Notes: a model not told the origin generated them from the sequence alone. Positions 1 through 8,405 are shown, numbered from the stretch's first letter. The stretch is 40,199 bases of DNA from Planctomycetota bacterium (GCA_025459125.1 JALORE010000082.1:1-40199); one strand, 5' to 3'. Translations and numbers: made by a program.

Positions 1-1103
1 TCCCCCGTCAGGCCGGAGCCGTCGATGGTCTTCTCGGGCCCCATGTTCATCTGGTAACTGGAGGCCGTGGCTTTCACGGGCTTGACCGGGTAGCTGTAGG
101 GCTCGGCGGTGAACGACCAGACCTCGCCTTTGAAGATCGTGTTGTCGGGGGCTCGGTTGACCTCATCGACCCGCCAGGAGTAGGTCTGCCCATAGGCGAG
201 CAGCCCGGGCGGATCGAACGTGGCTTCGGTCTGACCCTGGCCGGCCAGAACGCCTTTCGGGTCGGTTCGGCCGGCGGCATTGACATCCGCGCGGGTGGTA
301 CCGAAGTAGACATCGTGCGTGGCGGCGAGTCGGCCCGGTGTCCAACCGAGCGTGGCGTCGCGGGGGACATCCACGGCGCCATCGCCGGGCTGCGGATCGG
401 CGGCCAGCTCCGGTGGCGCAATGCCCAGCATCGCCTTCTGGATTTCTTCCGCCGTCAGGGCATGGTCGAAGACGGCGACCTCGTCCAGCAGGCCGCTGTA
501 ATAGTGGACGCTGCCGTTGCGATGCCCCAGGCGCAGAGGCATCCGGGGCGAGGTGAGGGCGCCGGTCCGAGCCTGTGTCAGCAGCAGTTTGCCGTCGACA
601 TAGATTCTGGCCGCCGTGCCGTCCCAGGTCCCGCAGAGATGCTGCCAGCGGCCGGCCTCGATGGTATTGTTGGCCGTCTGCTGATTGACGTGGGCGTCAT
701 TCAGCGAGAGGGTGAAGTAGGCAAAACGCGAGCTGCGATTCACAAAAAGCCCGTAATTCTCCCAGGGACCGTTCTGCTGGCCATTGGCCAGAATGGCCAG
801 CCAGGTGTCGCCGGCATTGGCCCAGTTGACCCAGGCCGCGACCGTCACCTGGCCGCGAATCTCCAGCTGGGGGGCGGTCGGAATCTCGACGTAGCTGTTC
901 TGCCCGTTGAATTGCAGCGCGCCGCCGTAGTACCCCGCCGCCCACTGGGGCCCGCTGATGAGCGTGCCGTGATGTCCATTGCCCGAACTGTCGGCGGCTT
1001 TCGTGCCGGCCCCGTCATTCAGTTTCCAGCACCCCACCAGGTCGGCCGAGGCCTGGGTGACAAGGAACAACACCATCAGACAGGAAATCAATCTCGCGCG
1101 CAT
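1..1103 (-). CDS. Secreted LamG-domain protein (3' end outside window)
   Basis: The reading frame opens at the ATG at 1103, six bases after an AGGAGG on the minus strand, and runs off the left edge after about 367 codons. It begins with a signal peptide (MRARLISCLMVLFLVTQASA). A LamG/concanavalin A-like jelly-roll follows: start motif LVGCWKLNDGAGTKAADSSG, the strand GQVTVAAWVN, GRWQHLCGTWDGTAARIYVDG and the closing GLLDEVAVFDHALTAEEI. After it comes a fibronectin-like stretch (DVYFGTTRADV, YSWRVDEVN) and the start of what looks like a discoidin-type region. Proteins of this build are abundant in planctomycetes and are thought to bind carbohydrate outside the cell. The substrate is unknown. 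The 3' end of another such protein lies at the right edge of the window. Confidence 0.85.
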   Translation of the reverse strand, partial: MRARLISCLMVLFLVTQASADLVGCWKLNDGAGTKAADSSGNGHHGTLISGPQWAAGYYGGALQFNGQNSYVEIPTAPQLEIRGQVTVAAWVNWANAGDTWLAILANGQQNGPWENYGLFVNRSSRFAYFTLSLNDAHVNQQTANNTIEAGRWQHLCGTWDGTAARIYVDGKLLLTQARTGALTSPRMPLRLGHRNGSVHYYSGLLDEVAVFDHALTAEEIQKAMLGIAPPELAADPQPGDGAVDVPRDATLGWTPGRLAATHDVYFGTTRADVNAAGRTDPKGVLAGQGQTEATFDPPGLLAYGQTYSWRVDEVNRAPDNTIFKGEVWSFTAEPYSYPVKPVKATASSYQMNMGPEKTIDGSGLTG

Positions 1104-1453
1104 GGTCGTCCTCCTGCAAAACATATCGTAACTTGCGGTTATTACGCTACGCTCGAATGCGAAAGACGCCTTGCCCTGTTGCTGAGACCGCCGCGCCGCT
1201 GCGCGTCCGGGGTGGCACAGGCGCAGAACATGCTTTAAAATGTCACAGTATTCCCCATACCATATCGGCTAATTGGCGTCAAGCATTTTGCCGGCGGCCC
1301 CGCGTTTTTGCGTCCGGAAAAAAGAGCGGCTGGGACGCGTGCCGCGGGGCGGTACCCGGCCACCGCCGCACTTGCCGAAGACGGGGTTCTTCGGGATAAT
1401 GACTCCGCATCGTGCAACGAGCAGGTTATGGCACTCACGAAAGGAGATGGACC

Positions 1454-2410
1454 GTGAAATCTGCAAGAAGAGCTCTCAAGACCTCCCTGGTGCTGATGGT
1501 GGTGACGGGATTGGCATTGCTGCTGACGAGCCGGTTGGCCTGGAGCCAGCCGACGCCGGCAAGCCCGCCCGACGACGGCAAGCTGCGGATCATCGTGTTC
1601 GGGGCCCACCCGGACGACTGCGAGCTCAAAGCCGGGGGTACGGCGGCCCTCTGGGCGGCCCAGGGCCATCACGTCAAGTTCGTCTCCGTGACCAATGGGG
1701 ACATCGGGCATGCGGAAATGTCCGGCGGACAGTTGGCCAAACGCCGCACCGCCGAGGTCAAGGAGGCCGCGAAGGTGCTCGGGATCGAGGCGGACGTCCT
1801 CGACATCCACGACGGGGAGCTGCTGCCCACGCTGGAGAACCGCCAGAAGTACGTGCGGCTCATCCGCCAGTGGAAGGCGGATATCGTCATGGGACACCGG
1901 CCGAACGACTACCACCCGGACCACCGGTACGTGGGCGTCCTGATGCAGGATGCGGCGTACATGGTCACCGTCAAGTTCTTCTGCCCCGACGTGCCCCAAT
2001 TGTCGAAGAACCCGGTGTTTCTGTACCTGTCCGACAACTTCCAGAAGCCCAATCCCTTCCAGCCGGACGTGATCGTGGCCACGGACCGCGTGGTCGAGAA
2101 GAAGCAGGACGCCATCTGGAAGCTCGAATCCCAGATCGAATCGCTCTGGGCCACCGGCAACTTCGAGAAGGTTCTTCCGATTCCCACCGATCCCCAGGGC
2201 CGGGCCGCGCGGCGCAAGCAGCAGGACGAGCGCACCGCCGGGCGCGATCGCGGCGTCGCCCAGAAGTACCGTGACAAGCTGATCGAGCTCTACGGACCCG
2301 AGAAGGGCAAGGCCGTCCAATACGCCGAAGCGTTCGAAGTCTGCGAATACGGCCGCCGGCCCTCCGCCGAGGAACTCAGAGCGATGTTCCCGATCGACGC
2401 CGGGAAATGA
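1454..2410 (+). CDS. PIG-L family deacetylase, exported
   Basis: Predicted zinc-dependent N-acetyl-sugar deacetylase of the PIG-L/LmbE family, 318 residues. The family signature GAHPDDCELKAGG (zinc ligands His and Asp, catalytic Asp) lies near residue 40, and the second zinc-binding motif HPDH sits in GHRPNDYHPDHRYVG. The GTG at 1454 is chosen because AAGGAG at 1441-1446 precedes it by 7 bases and because it opens directly into a signal peptide (KSARRALKTSL, hydrophobic core LVLMVVTGLALLLTS). An upstream ATG at 1412 has no ribosome-binding site. The signal suggests a periplasmic enzyme acting on glycans, unlike the cytoplasmic mycothiol/bacillithiol deacetylases. The substrate cannot be read from sequence. 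Confidence 0.9.
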   Translation: MKSARRALKTSLVLMVVTGLALLLTSRLAWSQPTPASPPDDGKLRIIVFGAHPDDCELKAGGTAALWAAQGHHVKFVSVTNGDIGHAEMSGGQLAKRRTAEVKEAAKVLGIEADVLDIHDGELLPTLENRQKYVRLIRQWKADIVMGHRPNDYHPDHRYVGVLMQDAAYMVTVKFFCPDVPQLSKNPVFLYLSDNFQKPNPFQPDVIVATDRVVEKKQDAIWKLESQIESLWATGNFEKVLPIPTDPQGRAARRKQQDERTAGRDRGVAQKYRDKLIELYGPEKGKAVQYAEAFEVCEYGRRPSAEELRAMFPIDAGK

Positions 2411-2453
2411 GCCCATCTTCCTCAGAGGGTGTGCGAGAAGCTCCGAATGGCCC

Positions 2454-2474
2454 GGGTGGCAGCGGCAAGCGCAG
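2454..2474. repeat. Half copy of the GGGTGGCAGCGGCAAGCG repeat
   Basis: The first 18 bases are identical to the left outer arm of the long inverted repeat at 28909-28993. Only one arm is present here, followed by CAGCCTGCCGCTGG, which allows a short local hairpin. Confidence 0.6.
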
Positions 2475-2530
2475 CCTGCCGCTGGCTCGTGGGGTAGACG
2501 CAAACACTACTGGGATTAGGTGGCAAGGAA

Positions 2531-2782
2531 ATGGAAAGGAGCATGCCCAGGTCTGCTATTGGCGTCGATGCTTCGCACGATGCGGCTTCTCTGGAGTTGC
2601 CCCAGGTATATCGGGTGCTCCCGGACGAGGATGCCGAGCAAGATGGCGACTTGCGCGTCATCGACGCGAGTGGCGAGGATTACCTGTATCCAGCCGACTA
2701 TTTCGTGTTGGTGGATTCCCCTGACGAGGTAGTCACAGCCTTGGACAAGTCGTTTGCGCGGGGTGCGGAGCACTCCGGCTGA
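2531..2782 (+). CDS. Small conserved-type protein, function unknown
   Basis: An 83-codon frame whose second half (LRVIDASGEDYLYPADYFVLVD) reads like a family of short bacterial proteins that I recognise by pattern only; no function is known to me. It is acidic, has no signal peptide or membrane segment, and probably folds as a small beta-rich unit. The start is uncertain: ATG at 2531 and ATG at 2543 both have purine-rich stretches, but too close to the codon. Upstream DNA (2454-2474) is a dispersed repeat, so the true N-terminus may be shorter. It could be a chance frame, but its composition and the conserved-looking motif argue otherwise. Confidence 0.5.
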   Translation: MERSMPRSAIGVDASHDAASLELPQVYRVLPDEDAEQDGDLRVIDASGEDYLYPADYFVLVDSPDEVVTALDKSFARGAEHSG

Positions 2783-3005
2783 CGAGGGCATGTCGTTTGG
2801 TGGTCATGGATCAGTCTTGTGAGCACGATATGCCCGGTGAATTGAACCGGACTGCCGCCTTGGCAAGACGCGTGTGGCTACGCATTGCCCGGCGCAGGCT
2901 GGTATCGGCCTAGGCCCGGAAGGCAAGGGAGGATGAGCGGGCGAGAGATGCCCTGGAGTAGGTCGAGGCCGCGTTCAGGGCTGTCGCCCGGGGGACAGAC
3001 TGGCG

Positions 3006-4193
3006 TCACGGGGCGGACTTGACGGGGACGTACTGTGTCCGGGCGTCGGCGATGAGCTTGATCATCTGGTCGGCCTGCCGGCGGATCGCCGGGTCGGAGC
3101 TGATGACGCGCGAGCTCCACTTGGCGTATTCGCGATTCAACTGGTGGCGGGCCTCGTCCTGGCTCATCGCCGCGGTGACGCCCAGGATCATCTCGGCATC
3201 CCGGGTCTGGTGCATCTCGATCGGCAGGATCTTCTCCGCCATGGTGCGGAGCCGGTGGCGGTCGATCTGGAGCGCTTCCGCCAGGTTCTTGAGCAGCGTC
3301 AGCTCGGCGACGGTCACCTGTCCCTTGGCCGCAGCGACCCGCAGACACAGGTCCAGAATGTCGAGCCGGCCGACCAGCGGCGCGATCTGCACGATCTCCC
3401 GGCAGATCTGCGGCACGTTGAGGGTGCCGCCCCGGCGGAAGAAGGCCGCGGTCTTCTGCAGGGCCCGGTCCAGCTCCAGATGGGCGCCGAGCGAGGCGTC
3501 GGCCGACCCGAAGTTGGTCTTCACCCAGGCGCAGATCACGTTGACCTCCGGGTCGAGCAGCACGCCGTTGGCGGCGCCGACGCTGAAGGCCAGGCCCACC
3601 GCGAGGGTCCGGGCTCTCTGGATGTCATCCTCGATATCCAGGTACCCGGCTTCCGCGTTCTCGTACGTCCCGGCGCAGGTGGCCTGCGCGAGCGTTGCGC
3701 CGGTCTGACGTGACGCAATGGTGACCGTGTACTGCAGGTGCCGCGGGCCGCGGCGCGGCAGGACGAACCACTCCGGCAGAAGCTGGGCCACGGTCGTCCA
3801 GTCCTGCAGGACCGTGGTCTGGTGGCACAAACGCCCCATGTCGCTCTGGAGGACGAACCGCGAGGACCCGTTCAGAGGGCCGTGCTTGGGCCGATTCAGG
3901 ACGGACAAGGGCTCCTGGGCGGCGTCCGTCACATCGTTCAGCTCGATCCGAACGTCGATGCCATGCCCGTCGTCCGGGGCCTGGATGGTGCCGCAGATGT
4001 CCACGACGAGGATCGAACGCCAGGATTCGCCGAGGGCCTCCCGGCCGATCCGGACGCGGCAGTTGAACACGCTCAAATCCAAAGGCGGGCTGAACTCGCC
4101 CGGGACGGCCGCCGCGGGAGGCTGAAGGCGGCGGAGTATCCCCGAGCAGCACCGCTGCAGCGTCGATCTCACATTGGCAAGCTTGCGGAACAT
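3006..4193 (-). CDS. TerB-like protein with degenerate C-terminal J-like domain
   Basis: A 395-residue protein, third in the minus-strand cluster grpE-like, hsp70, terB-like. Residues 1-185 are an unrecognised, mostly beta region. Residues about 190-325 look like a TerB/DjlA-type helical bundle (ARTLAVGLAFSVGAANGVLLDPEVNVI, then GQVTVAELTLLKNLAEALQIDRHRL). Residues 333-390 (AEMILGVTAAMSQDEARHQL ... ADQMIKLIADARTQY) match the helix pattern of a J-domain, but the HPD tripeptide needed to stimulate Hsp70 ATPase is absent; the position reads KWSSRV. There is no signal peptide, so it should be cytoplasmic. Inferred role: co-chaperone or adaptor for the adjacent Hsp70. The domain call rests on eye alignment, and the J-like assignment is weaker than TerB. 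Confidence 0.65.
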   Translation of the reverse strand: MFRKLANVRSTLQRCCSGILRRLQPPAAAVPGEFSPPLDLSVFNCRVRIGREALGESWRSILVVDICGTIQAPDDGHGIDVRIELNDVTDAAQEPLSVLNRPKHGPLNGSSRFVLQSDMGRLCHQTTVLQDWTTVAQLLPEWFVLPRRGPRHLQYTVTIASRQTGATLAQATCAGTYENAEAGYLDIEDDIQRARTLAVGLAFSVGAANGVLLDPEVNVICAWVKTNFGSADASLGAHLELDRALQKTAAFFRRGGTLNVPQICREIVQIAPLVGRLDILDLCLRVAAAKGQVTVAELTLLKNLAEALQIDRHRLRTMAEKILPIEMHQTRDAEMILGVTAAMSQDEARHQLNREYAKWSSRVISSDPAIRRQADQMIKLIADARTQYVPVKSAP

Positions 4194-4200
4194 ACGTGAT

Positions 4201-4353
4201 TTGGGATTTACGATTTATGATGTACGATTTCTCATCGCTGATTTACGGCGTTGCGATTGGGAAAGGGGCCAAGACCCGCGTCGTGCGACCGTCCGTGCGT
4301 TTGGCGACCGCATCCCAAATCATGAATTGTAAGTCATAAATCATACATCAAGA
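4201..4353. repeat. Inverted pair of heptamer arrays
   Basis: Six imperfect 7-bp units (consensus TTACGAT) fill 4201-4242. Six units of the opposite orientation (consensus ATCATAA) fill 4312-4353. A GC-rich core of about 70 bp separates them. The arms can pair imperfectly into a long stem. The array fills the spacer between the Hsp70 gene and the TerB-like gene. Confidence 0.7.
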
Positions 4354-4360
4354 CGCTTCT

Positions 4361-5908
4361 CTATTCGACTTTGAACGGCTCCAGGGCTTTCGCCTGCTCG
4401 GTCCCGTCGTCGACGACCGTGCCGTCCTCGTTCAGCGACAGATCGACCTCCAGCATGCGGCCGGACTCGACGTCCTCGAACTTGCAGTGCATCCGCTGGT
4501 TCAGGTCGTAGCTGTAGGTCACCTGGATGGGACGCTCCGCCGGCCGGTCCGGGGGCAGCTCGAAGCTGTACCCGGCGATCTGGTTCACGTACGCGGGATC
4601 GGAGTCCTCGCCCTGCGTGATCATCACCTCGACGCGCTTCTGCCCTTCGGTCACCGTGTAGAACATCTGGGAGACCTCGCAGGGCAGGGGGGTGTTCTTC
4701 TTCAGCAGGATGCGGTTCTGCACGATCCGCCGGCCGGTCTCCTTGTCGATCGGGGCGCAGATCGTGCCGTAGCTGTGGTTGCACACGTCGGTCAGGGTGA
4801 TGTCCTTGAGGCCGTTGCGGATGCCCGTCGGCACCGCGTCGGGATTCTGACGCAGCACGGCGAGACCCGCGTGCAGCGCCGCGCCCAGGGCCACGCATTC
4901 GTCCACGTTGACCGAGCACTCGGGCGGGAAGCCGAAGATCTGCTCCAGGTGGGTCCGCACCAGCGGCACCCGCGTGCTGCCGCCGACCAGCAGGACGGTG
5001 CCGATGTCCGCGGGCTTGAGGCCCGCCTCGTCCAGGGCCACTTCCACCAGCATGTCGGCTCGGGCCACCAGGGTGGTGATGGCCTCTTCGAACATCGCAC
5101 GCGTGACCTCCACCCGCATGCTGCCGGCGGGGCCGTAGAGCATGGTCTTGGCCACGGGCCGCCGGGAGAGCGTCTTCTTGATGTCCTCGGCCTCGTCTTC
5201 GTACTTGGTCCGGTCCTCGTCGGAGCTGATCAGCGGCGCGGAGAACTTCTCCTGGTAGAGCTTCTGCAGGATCTCCAGCACCTTCTGGTCGAAGTCGATG
5301 CCGCCGAGGGCGTGGTCGCCCTGGGAGCAGATGATCTCCATATCCAGGCCGTGGACGTCCATGAGGGTGACGTCAAAGGTGCCGCCGCCGAGGTCGTAAA
5401 CGAGGACCCGGCCGGAGACCTGCCGGCTCGTCGTGTAGCACAAGGCGGCCGCCACCGGCTCGTTGACGATGCCGACCACGTTAAAGCCGACCGCCGTGCC
5501 GGCGTCCATCGTCGCCTTGCGGCGCAGCTCGTCGAAGTGGGCGGGCACCGAGATCACCGCGTCGCGGACCTCCCCGGCTTGGGCTGCGGCGTCCTGCCGC
5601 ATCTTCTTGAGGATCAGGGCCGACAACTCCGTCGCCGTCCAGTCCTTGCCGTCGATGGACACCTTGTAGTCGGCCTCGCCCATGTGCCGCTTGACCCAGC
5701 GCACGGAGCGTGCCGGGTTGAGGTGCCGGGAATTGAGGGCCTCGACGCCGACCCGGATCACGCCGGGATTGTCCTCATCGAAGTAGATGGCCGACGGCGT
5801 CAGCCGATCGCCGTCCGCGTTCGGAACAATTTCCGGCTTGCCAATGGCATTGAGCATCGCCAGGGACGAGAAAGTGGTCCCGAGATCTATGCCGACGATA
5901 TTACTCAT
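4361..5908 (-). CDS. Short Hsp70-family chaperone (no C-terminal lid)
   Basis: A 515-residue Hsp70. The nucleotide-binding domain is complete: phosphate-1 motif GIDLGTTFSS at 6-15, connect region near VNEPVAAAL at 148-156, phosphate-2 YDLGGGTFDV at 171-180 and adenosine motif LLVGGSTRVPLV at 306-317. A beta-type substrate-binding domain follows (about 390-500; ILLKKNTPLP is the typical entry). DnaK is about 640 residues; this protein ends right after the beta domain and lacks the alpha-helical lid, as in HscC-like and other specialised Hsp70s. It is cytoplasmic. It lies 21 bases downstream of the GrpE-like gene, so the two are very probably co-transcribed. This is unlikely to be the housekeeping dnaK, given its length and partners. 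Confidence 0.92.
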   Translation of the reverse strand: MSNIVGIDLGTTFSSLAMLNAIGKPEIVPNADGDRLTPSAIYFDEDNPGVIRVGVEALNSRHLNPARSVRWVKRHMGEADYKVSIDGKDWTATELSALILKKMRQDAAAQAGEVRDAVISVPAHFDELRRKATMDAGTAVGFNVVGIVNEPVAAALCYTTSRQVSGRVLVYDLGGGTFDVTLMDVHGLDMEIICSQGDHALGGIDFDQKVLEILQKLYQEKFSAPLISSDEDRTKYEDEAEDIKKTLSRRPVAKTMLYGPAGSMRVEVTRAMFEEAITTLVARADMLVEVALDEAGLKPADIGTVLLVGGSTRVPLVRTHLEQIFGFPPECSVNVDECVALGAALHAGLAVLRQNPDAVPTGIRNGLKDITLTDVCNHSYGTICAPIDKETGRRIVQNRILLKKNTPLPCEVSQMFYTVTEGQKRVEVMITQGEDSDPAYVNQIAGYSFELPPDRPAERPIQVTYSYDLNQRMHCKFEDVESGRMLEVDLSLNEDGTVVDDGTEQAKALEPFKVE

Positions 5909-5929
5909 GATTCTCTCCTGCGTACCGAA

Positions 5930-7432
5930 TCACCCAAAGACCTTGACCTGGGCCGTTCTGACCACCCGGAAGTTGTCATCATCAATCATGTACCGATAAC
6001 CGGGCCTCAGGACGCGCGCGATCTTGCCGGCCTGCTCGGCCTTCCGGGTCGCCTGCCGTTCCTTGATCGCTTCCGCCATCTTCTCTTGCCCGTGGAATTC
6101 GCTGTTAAGCTCCGGGCGGAACTGCTCAACCCCGCTCGATTCCAGCGCGAACAACAATTCGTCCCGGACCTCTTCCAGGTGGGCGGCGGCGCTGTCGCCG
6201 CTCGGCAACTCCGCCAGGCGGCCTTCCAGGTTGTCGAGGCACCGGATCACGCGCAAACAGAACGTGCGAATGATGCCCCAGTCGTAGCCGTCCTGGAGCT
6301 TCTCCACGCGGTCCTGCTGGCTGGCCGCGTATTCCCGGATCGCCGCCACCTGCTGGGTCAGCTCCTTGAGCGTGCTGCCCAGGGGCTCCGACTGCTCGCG
6401 CGTCGCCTGCTGGACGTCTTGCGTTATCTGCCGGAACTCGGCGAGCTGCTTCTGCAGGTCGTCCGCCTGTTCCCTCAACGTATTCTCCACGATCGTACCC
6501 TTCTTCTGGTCCGGCCCACCGGCCCGCGCGGCTTCCGCGGGGCGCGACTCCCGCGCCTGGTCCAGGGACGGAAACTGGCGGGCACCGGACACCGACCATT
6601 GTGCCTCGGGGGACCACCCGCCCGCCGGCGCCGGTTCGTCCGCCAGCAGTACGGCGACGCCCCCGCCCAGATCGGCCGCCGGGGCGGCTGTCGAGCCCGG
6701 GCCCGGTGTCATGCGGGGCCAGTCATCCCTGCACGCCGTCAACTCTCCCACACCCTCGCCCATGTCGGCCGACATTTCCACCAGGGTCAACCGTTTCCTT
6801 CCCTGTCGTGGTGTTTCCGGCGGCGCCGGGGTCTCGAGGTCCGGCTCGGCGGCCGCGACCGGCACTTCAAGGTCCGAAAGCTCGACCGCCCGCGACTGGG
6901 GCTCGGGCTCGGGCTGGCGTGCGCGGCGCCGCAGGGCCCGTATTCCCCGGCCCAGCAGCCACAACAGGCTCCCGATGACGCACCCGCCGAACAGGATGCC
7001 GCCGAGGGACAGGCATACCGTCGCGATCGTCCGGGCGATTTCCATCTGTTCCTTGCGTGCTTTGTATTCCTCGACCTGCTGCTGCCAGCCGCGGCCGTAC
7101 AGAAAGTCGGCGATATCGCCGGGATTCGTTTGCCCGGCCGCCAGCTTGTCGCGATCGGCTCGCAGCCGTGCCTGCTGCTCGCGGTCGAGCTGGGCCGGCG
7201 CTTTGCTCTTGCGCTCCCTGTCGATCTCCAGAACGAACTGGTTCTGTTCCTCCGCACTGAGCTGATACCAACGGCTGTACGTCTCCAGGTAATCCTGCGA
7301 GCCCAGGGAATCGGCCGAAACCAGGTTGCGGGCCTCTTCCCGGTCGCTTTTCACCTGGCCATGGAGCCACCCGACGGCAACACCGCCTGCCAGGAGCAGG
7401 ACCAGGCCGAGAATCGCGCACTTTTGGAGCAT
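5930..7432 (-). CDS. Membrane-anchored GrpE-like nucleotide exchange factor
   Basis: A 500-residue protein with two membrane segments (about 5-25 and 133-160), an extracytoplasmic loop between them, a long low-complexity linker (170-310), a coiled coil (about 311-380) and a GrpE-like domain at 385-500. The GrpE call rests on the C-terminal pattern SGVEQFRPELNSEFH, then GKIARVLRPGYRYMIDDDNF and RTAQVKVF, which matches the GrpE beta-head, and on the preceding long helix. GrpE is normally a soluble protein of about 200 residues. Here the head would face the cytoplasm, tethered to the inner membrane. It is first in the cluster and is followed 21 bases later by the Hsp70. The start at 7432 lacks a clear Shine-Dalgarno but opens straight into the first membrane helix. 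Confidence 0.75.
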   Translation of the reverse strand: MLQKCAILGLVLLLAGGVAVGWLHGQVKSDREEARNLVSADSLGSQDYLETYSRWYQLSAEEQNQFVLEIDRERKSKAPAQLDREQQARLRADRDKLAAGQTNPGDIADFLYGRGWQQQVEEYKARKEQMEIARTIATVCLSLGGILFGGCVIGSLLWLLGRGIRALRRRARQPEPEPQSRAVELSDLEVPVAAAEPDLETPAPPETPRQGRKRLTLVEMSADMGEGVGELTACRDDWPRMTPGPGSTAAPAADLGGGVAVLLADEPAPAGGWSPEAQWSVSGARQFPSLDQARESRPAEAARAGGPDQKKGTIVENTLREQADDLQKQLAEFRQITQDVQQATREQSEPLGSTLKELTQQVAAIREYAASQQDRVEKLQDGYDWGIIRTFCLRVIRCLDNLEGRLAELPSGDSAAAHLEEVRDELLFALESSGVEQFRPELNSEFHGQEKMAEAIKERQATRKAEQAGKIARVLRPGYRYMIDDDNFRVVRTAQVKVFG

Positions 7433-7786
7433 GATTCACATCGCTTGGGGCTTCGCGGACGCGAACGACGACGTTCCAACGGCCCCTTCAAATCATCGAG
7501 AAACACCAGTTCTTCGGTTCCATCGGCTGACACGACCGGCGGATTGAGGCGCTCTTGTGCTCCGTAAAATATATGAAACGCCCGGAGCGGACCCAAGGCG
7601 GCCGGATGCGGCTGCGAGGGCCCTCCGGCCGTCCCGTGCAGGGATACTCTGGCCGGCCTCCGGTCTGGAACCGTCTTGTGCCTGCCCACAGCGGGGAGAA
7701 TGCCCGGGGCGAGAAGCTCCCGCGGCGGGTTGTGGTCCGATAAGGACGATCCGCGGAAAGTCCCGCAATTCTTCCGCAAAACCCCC
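7433..7786. other. Intergenic region without recognised gene
   Basis: This is the spacer between the divergent GrpE-like gene and the tRNA. It is GC-rich. Open frames in it lack ribosome-binding sites and recognisable domains. I see no repeat family in it. It should carry the promoter of the chaperone cluster, but no convincing element could be picked on the minus strand. Confidence 0.4.
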
Positions 7787-7815
7787 TTGCAATCGGGAGC
7801 GTAGCAGAGTAAACT
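7787..7815 (+). promoter_or_regulatory. Sigma70-like promoter for tRNA-Lys
   Basis: TTGCAA at 7787-7792 and TAAACT at 7810-7815 are separated by exactly 17 bases. Transcription would begin near 7822, about 48 bases before the tRNA. The sequence match is good, but activity is inferred. Confidence 0.45.
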
Positions 7816-7869
7816 ATAAGTTTGCGGGCCTGGGGCTCGCACCGTTCGGCAGCGGCCGACGGGAATTTT

Positions 7870-7942
7870 GGGTGATTAGCTCAATTGGTAGAGCATCGCA
7901 CTCTTAATGCGGCGGTTGAAGGTTCGATTCCTTCATCACCCA
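7870..7942 (+). tRNA. tRNA-Lys (anticodon CTT)
   Basis: The full cloverleaf can be drawn. The acceptor stem is GGGTGAT/ATCACCC. The D arm is GCTC-AATTGGTA-GAGC. The anticodon stem is TCGCA/TGCGG with loop CTCTTAA, giving anticodon CTT, which reads AAG. The variable loop is 5 bases, and the T arm is GAAGG-TTCGATT-CCTTC. The discriminator base is A and CCA is not encoded, so the 3' end must be added by CCA transferase. A sigma70-like promoter lies just upstream. Confidence 0.96.
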
Positions 7943-8405
7943 AGTGCCTACCTTGCCGGGGCTTGCAGCAATTCTCGTTGGCGGGCCCCTCAGATCCTGA
8001 TGCGGAGTTGGGGACGCGTCGTTCTTGAGTCGACCGGTGCGGACCTCCAGACCGTGTGACGCGTGGCGCGGTCGCGTGCCCGCTCAACTGCAGGTCCAGT
8101 ACTCGTGCAACTACCGGCTATCCAAGTCATAGAACAGTCGGTCAGCTCTGAACTGAGAGCCTCCAACAGAATGAAGAACATCGTGGAAGCCACCCGCATG
8201 TCCTGGCGAGCGCCGCGAAGGGCCCCCCAACGCGTTACTTCGCGTTTGAGAACACAGGCAATCTCAATCCCGGGCGTTGAGATTGCTTCGTCGCGGCGCT
8301 CCTCGCAACGACGTGCAACTCCTTGCATAGGCCATCCGCTCGGGCTACAATGAGCGGTCGAAACGGAATCAAACTTTGTTGCGCCTTGGTATTGGAGTGC
8401 ACGCA
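7943..8405. other. Intergenic region with a dispersed repeat
   Basis: No gene is supported between the tRNA and the DUF1573 gene. The only clear structure is the palindromic repeat at 8258-8315. Confidence 0.4.
8258..8315. repeat. Palindromic dispersed repeat (GAGATTGC type)
   Basis: GCAATCTCAA at 8258-8267 pairs perfectly with TTGAGATTGC at 8277-8286 around a 9-base loop. It is followed by TTCGTCGCGGCGCTCCTCGC. From memory, the sequence GATTGCTTCGTCGC...CTCCTCGCAA recurs in many GC-rich environmental bacterial genomes; that recollection was not checked here. It is probably a REP-like element. Confidence 0.6.

Noticed and set aside
4487..7567. Very long plus-strand open frame of 1026 codons opposite the chaperone genes
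   Set aside because: It is antisense to the Hsp70 and GrpE-like genes, which have clear family motifs. Its composition (His/Leu/Arg/Gly rich) is a by-product of GC-rich codon use on the other strand.
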